A DNA stretch of 14,743 nucleotides from Coriobacteriia bacterium (GTDB taxonomy: Bacteria; Actinomycetota; Coriobacteriia; Coriobacteriales; UBA8131). The stretch covers positions 1-14,743 of the forward strand of contig WQXX01000011.1 in NCBI GenBank assembly GCA_009781535.1. The letters run 5' to 3'. Made by a program: the position numbers and the translations under genes. This document shows positions 14,569 to 14,743 of the stretch, one piece after another (the first letter of the stretch is position 1; every line of letters begins with the position of its first letter). The notes beneath the pieces are model-generated. The model did no database searches, had not been told where the DNA came from, and was given only the letters and a program-made list of their open reading frames with translations.

Positions 14569-14597
14569 ATTCTACATCGAAGAACAATAAGACACAA
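14569..14597 (-). promoter_or_regulatory. Candidate promoter of the small lipoprotein gene
   Basis: On the minus strand TTGTGT (plus 14592-14597), a 17-base spacer and TAGAAT (plus 14569-14574). The start would be near 14562, about 40 bases before the ATG. Spacing is ideal and the -10 differs at one base from consensus. Confidence 0.42.
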
Positions 14598-14613
14598 GGC
14601 GTGCGCCGCTCAA

Positions 14614-14655
14614 GAACTCACGGGAAGAACTCGTGAGAACCGTCCCCGTGAGTTC
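14614..14655. repeat. Long perfect inverted repeat, REP-like hairpin
   Basis: GAACTCACGGG (14614-14624) and CCCGTGAGTTC (14645-14655) form an 11-bp perfect stem around a 20-base loop. The loop contains a third related copy, GAACTCGTGAGAAC, so alternative foldings exist. On the minus strand it includes GGGGACGGTTCTC, which I recall from REP elements mobilised by RAYT transposases in Firmicutes and Coriobacteriia. There is no T-tract on either side, so it is not an intrinsic terminator. Confidence 0.6.
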
Positions 14656-14743
14656 CCCCATCCTGAGTGATGGCAGCGAACATTTAAGTGGTGAAGAAGG
14701 CTTACAGCAAGATGGTTAAGCGACCTGTCCTCTTCTCGTGTGC

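Noticed and set aside
14689..14743. Possible gene start on the plus strand at the right edge (GTG GTG AAG AAG frame)
   Set aside because: The frame is open to the edge but is only about 18 codons, has no ribosome-binding site and cannot be judged from this window.

Overview
The window reads as a moderate-GC anaerobe of the class Coriobacteriia (Actinomycetota), possibly close to Cryptobacterium or Slackia. This is inferred from gene content: a ferredoxin-dependent 2-oxoacid oxidoreductase, DUF4430 and DUF4358 lipoproteins, an MBOAT/DHHW pair and an ECF transporter. The genus is a guess. All genes are on the minus strand except an exonuclease III gene near the right end. Base composition is fairly even until about 14,085, where the DNA becomes clearly AT-richer.

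Left end (1-1219): an ECF-transporter T-component gene runs off the left edge. It is preceded on the minus strand by a DUF4430 (transcobalamin C-terminal-like) lipoprotein gene. The 530-base leader of that gene holds an extended -10 promoter, a well-conserved cobalamin riboswitch and an intrinsic terminator. Together they look like a B12-repressed cobalamin or corrinoid uptake unit.

1220-4478: three genes in transcription order encode a DUF4358 lipoprotein, an AlgI-type membrane O-acyltransferase and a DHHW/AlgX-like protein. They form a probable module for acetylating an extracellular glycan.

4708-6225: an IMP dehydrogenase whose sequence and catalytic-residue numbering match the Tritrichomonas foetus enzyme rather than the usual bacterial GuaB.

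6302-12343: a likely operon, in transcription order P-loop ATPase, two-cluster ferredoxin, alpha, beta and gamma subunits of a VOR/KOR-type 2-oxoacid:ferredoxin oxidoreductase, XRE-cupin regulator, and AMP-forming acyl-CoA ligase. Alpha/beta overlap by 4 bases, beta/gamma are 1 base apart, and regulator/ligase are 8 bases apart. A fitting role is interconversion of carboxylic acids, acyl-CoAs and 2-oxo acids. In front of it lie five 17-18 bp spaced copies of a GTCACATGACC element and a 9-codon upstream ORF overlapping the ATPase start.

12476-13900: a GtrA-like membrane protein gene, divergent from an exonuclease III gene that carries an in-frame 24-bp minisatellite inside its catalytic domain.

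Right end (13901-14743): an AT-rich small lipoprotein gene (DUF4829/NTF2-like) flanked by palindromic, ACCGTCC-containing sequences that resemble REP/RAYT-type repeats. It is probably an acquired patch. The strongest candidates for something unusual are the repeat-bearing exonuclease III, the operator-like repeat array with upstream ORF at the head of the oxidoreductase operon, and the protist-type IMP dehydrogenase.
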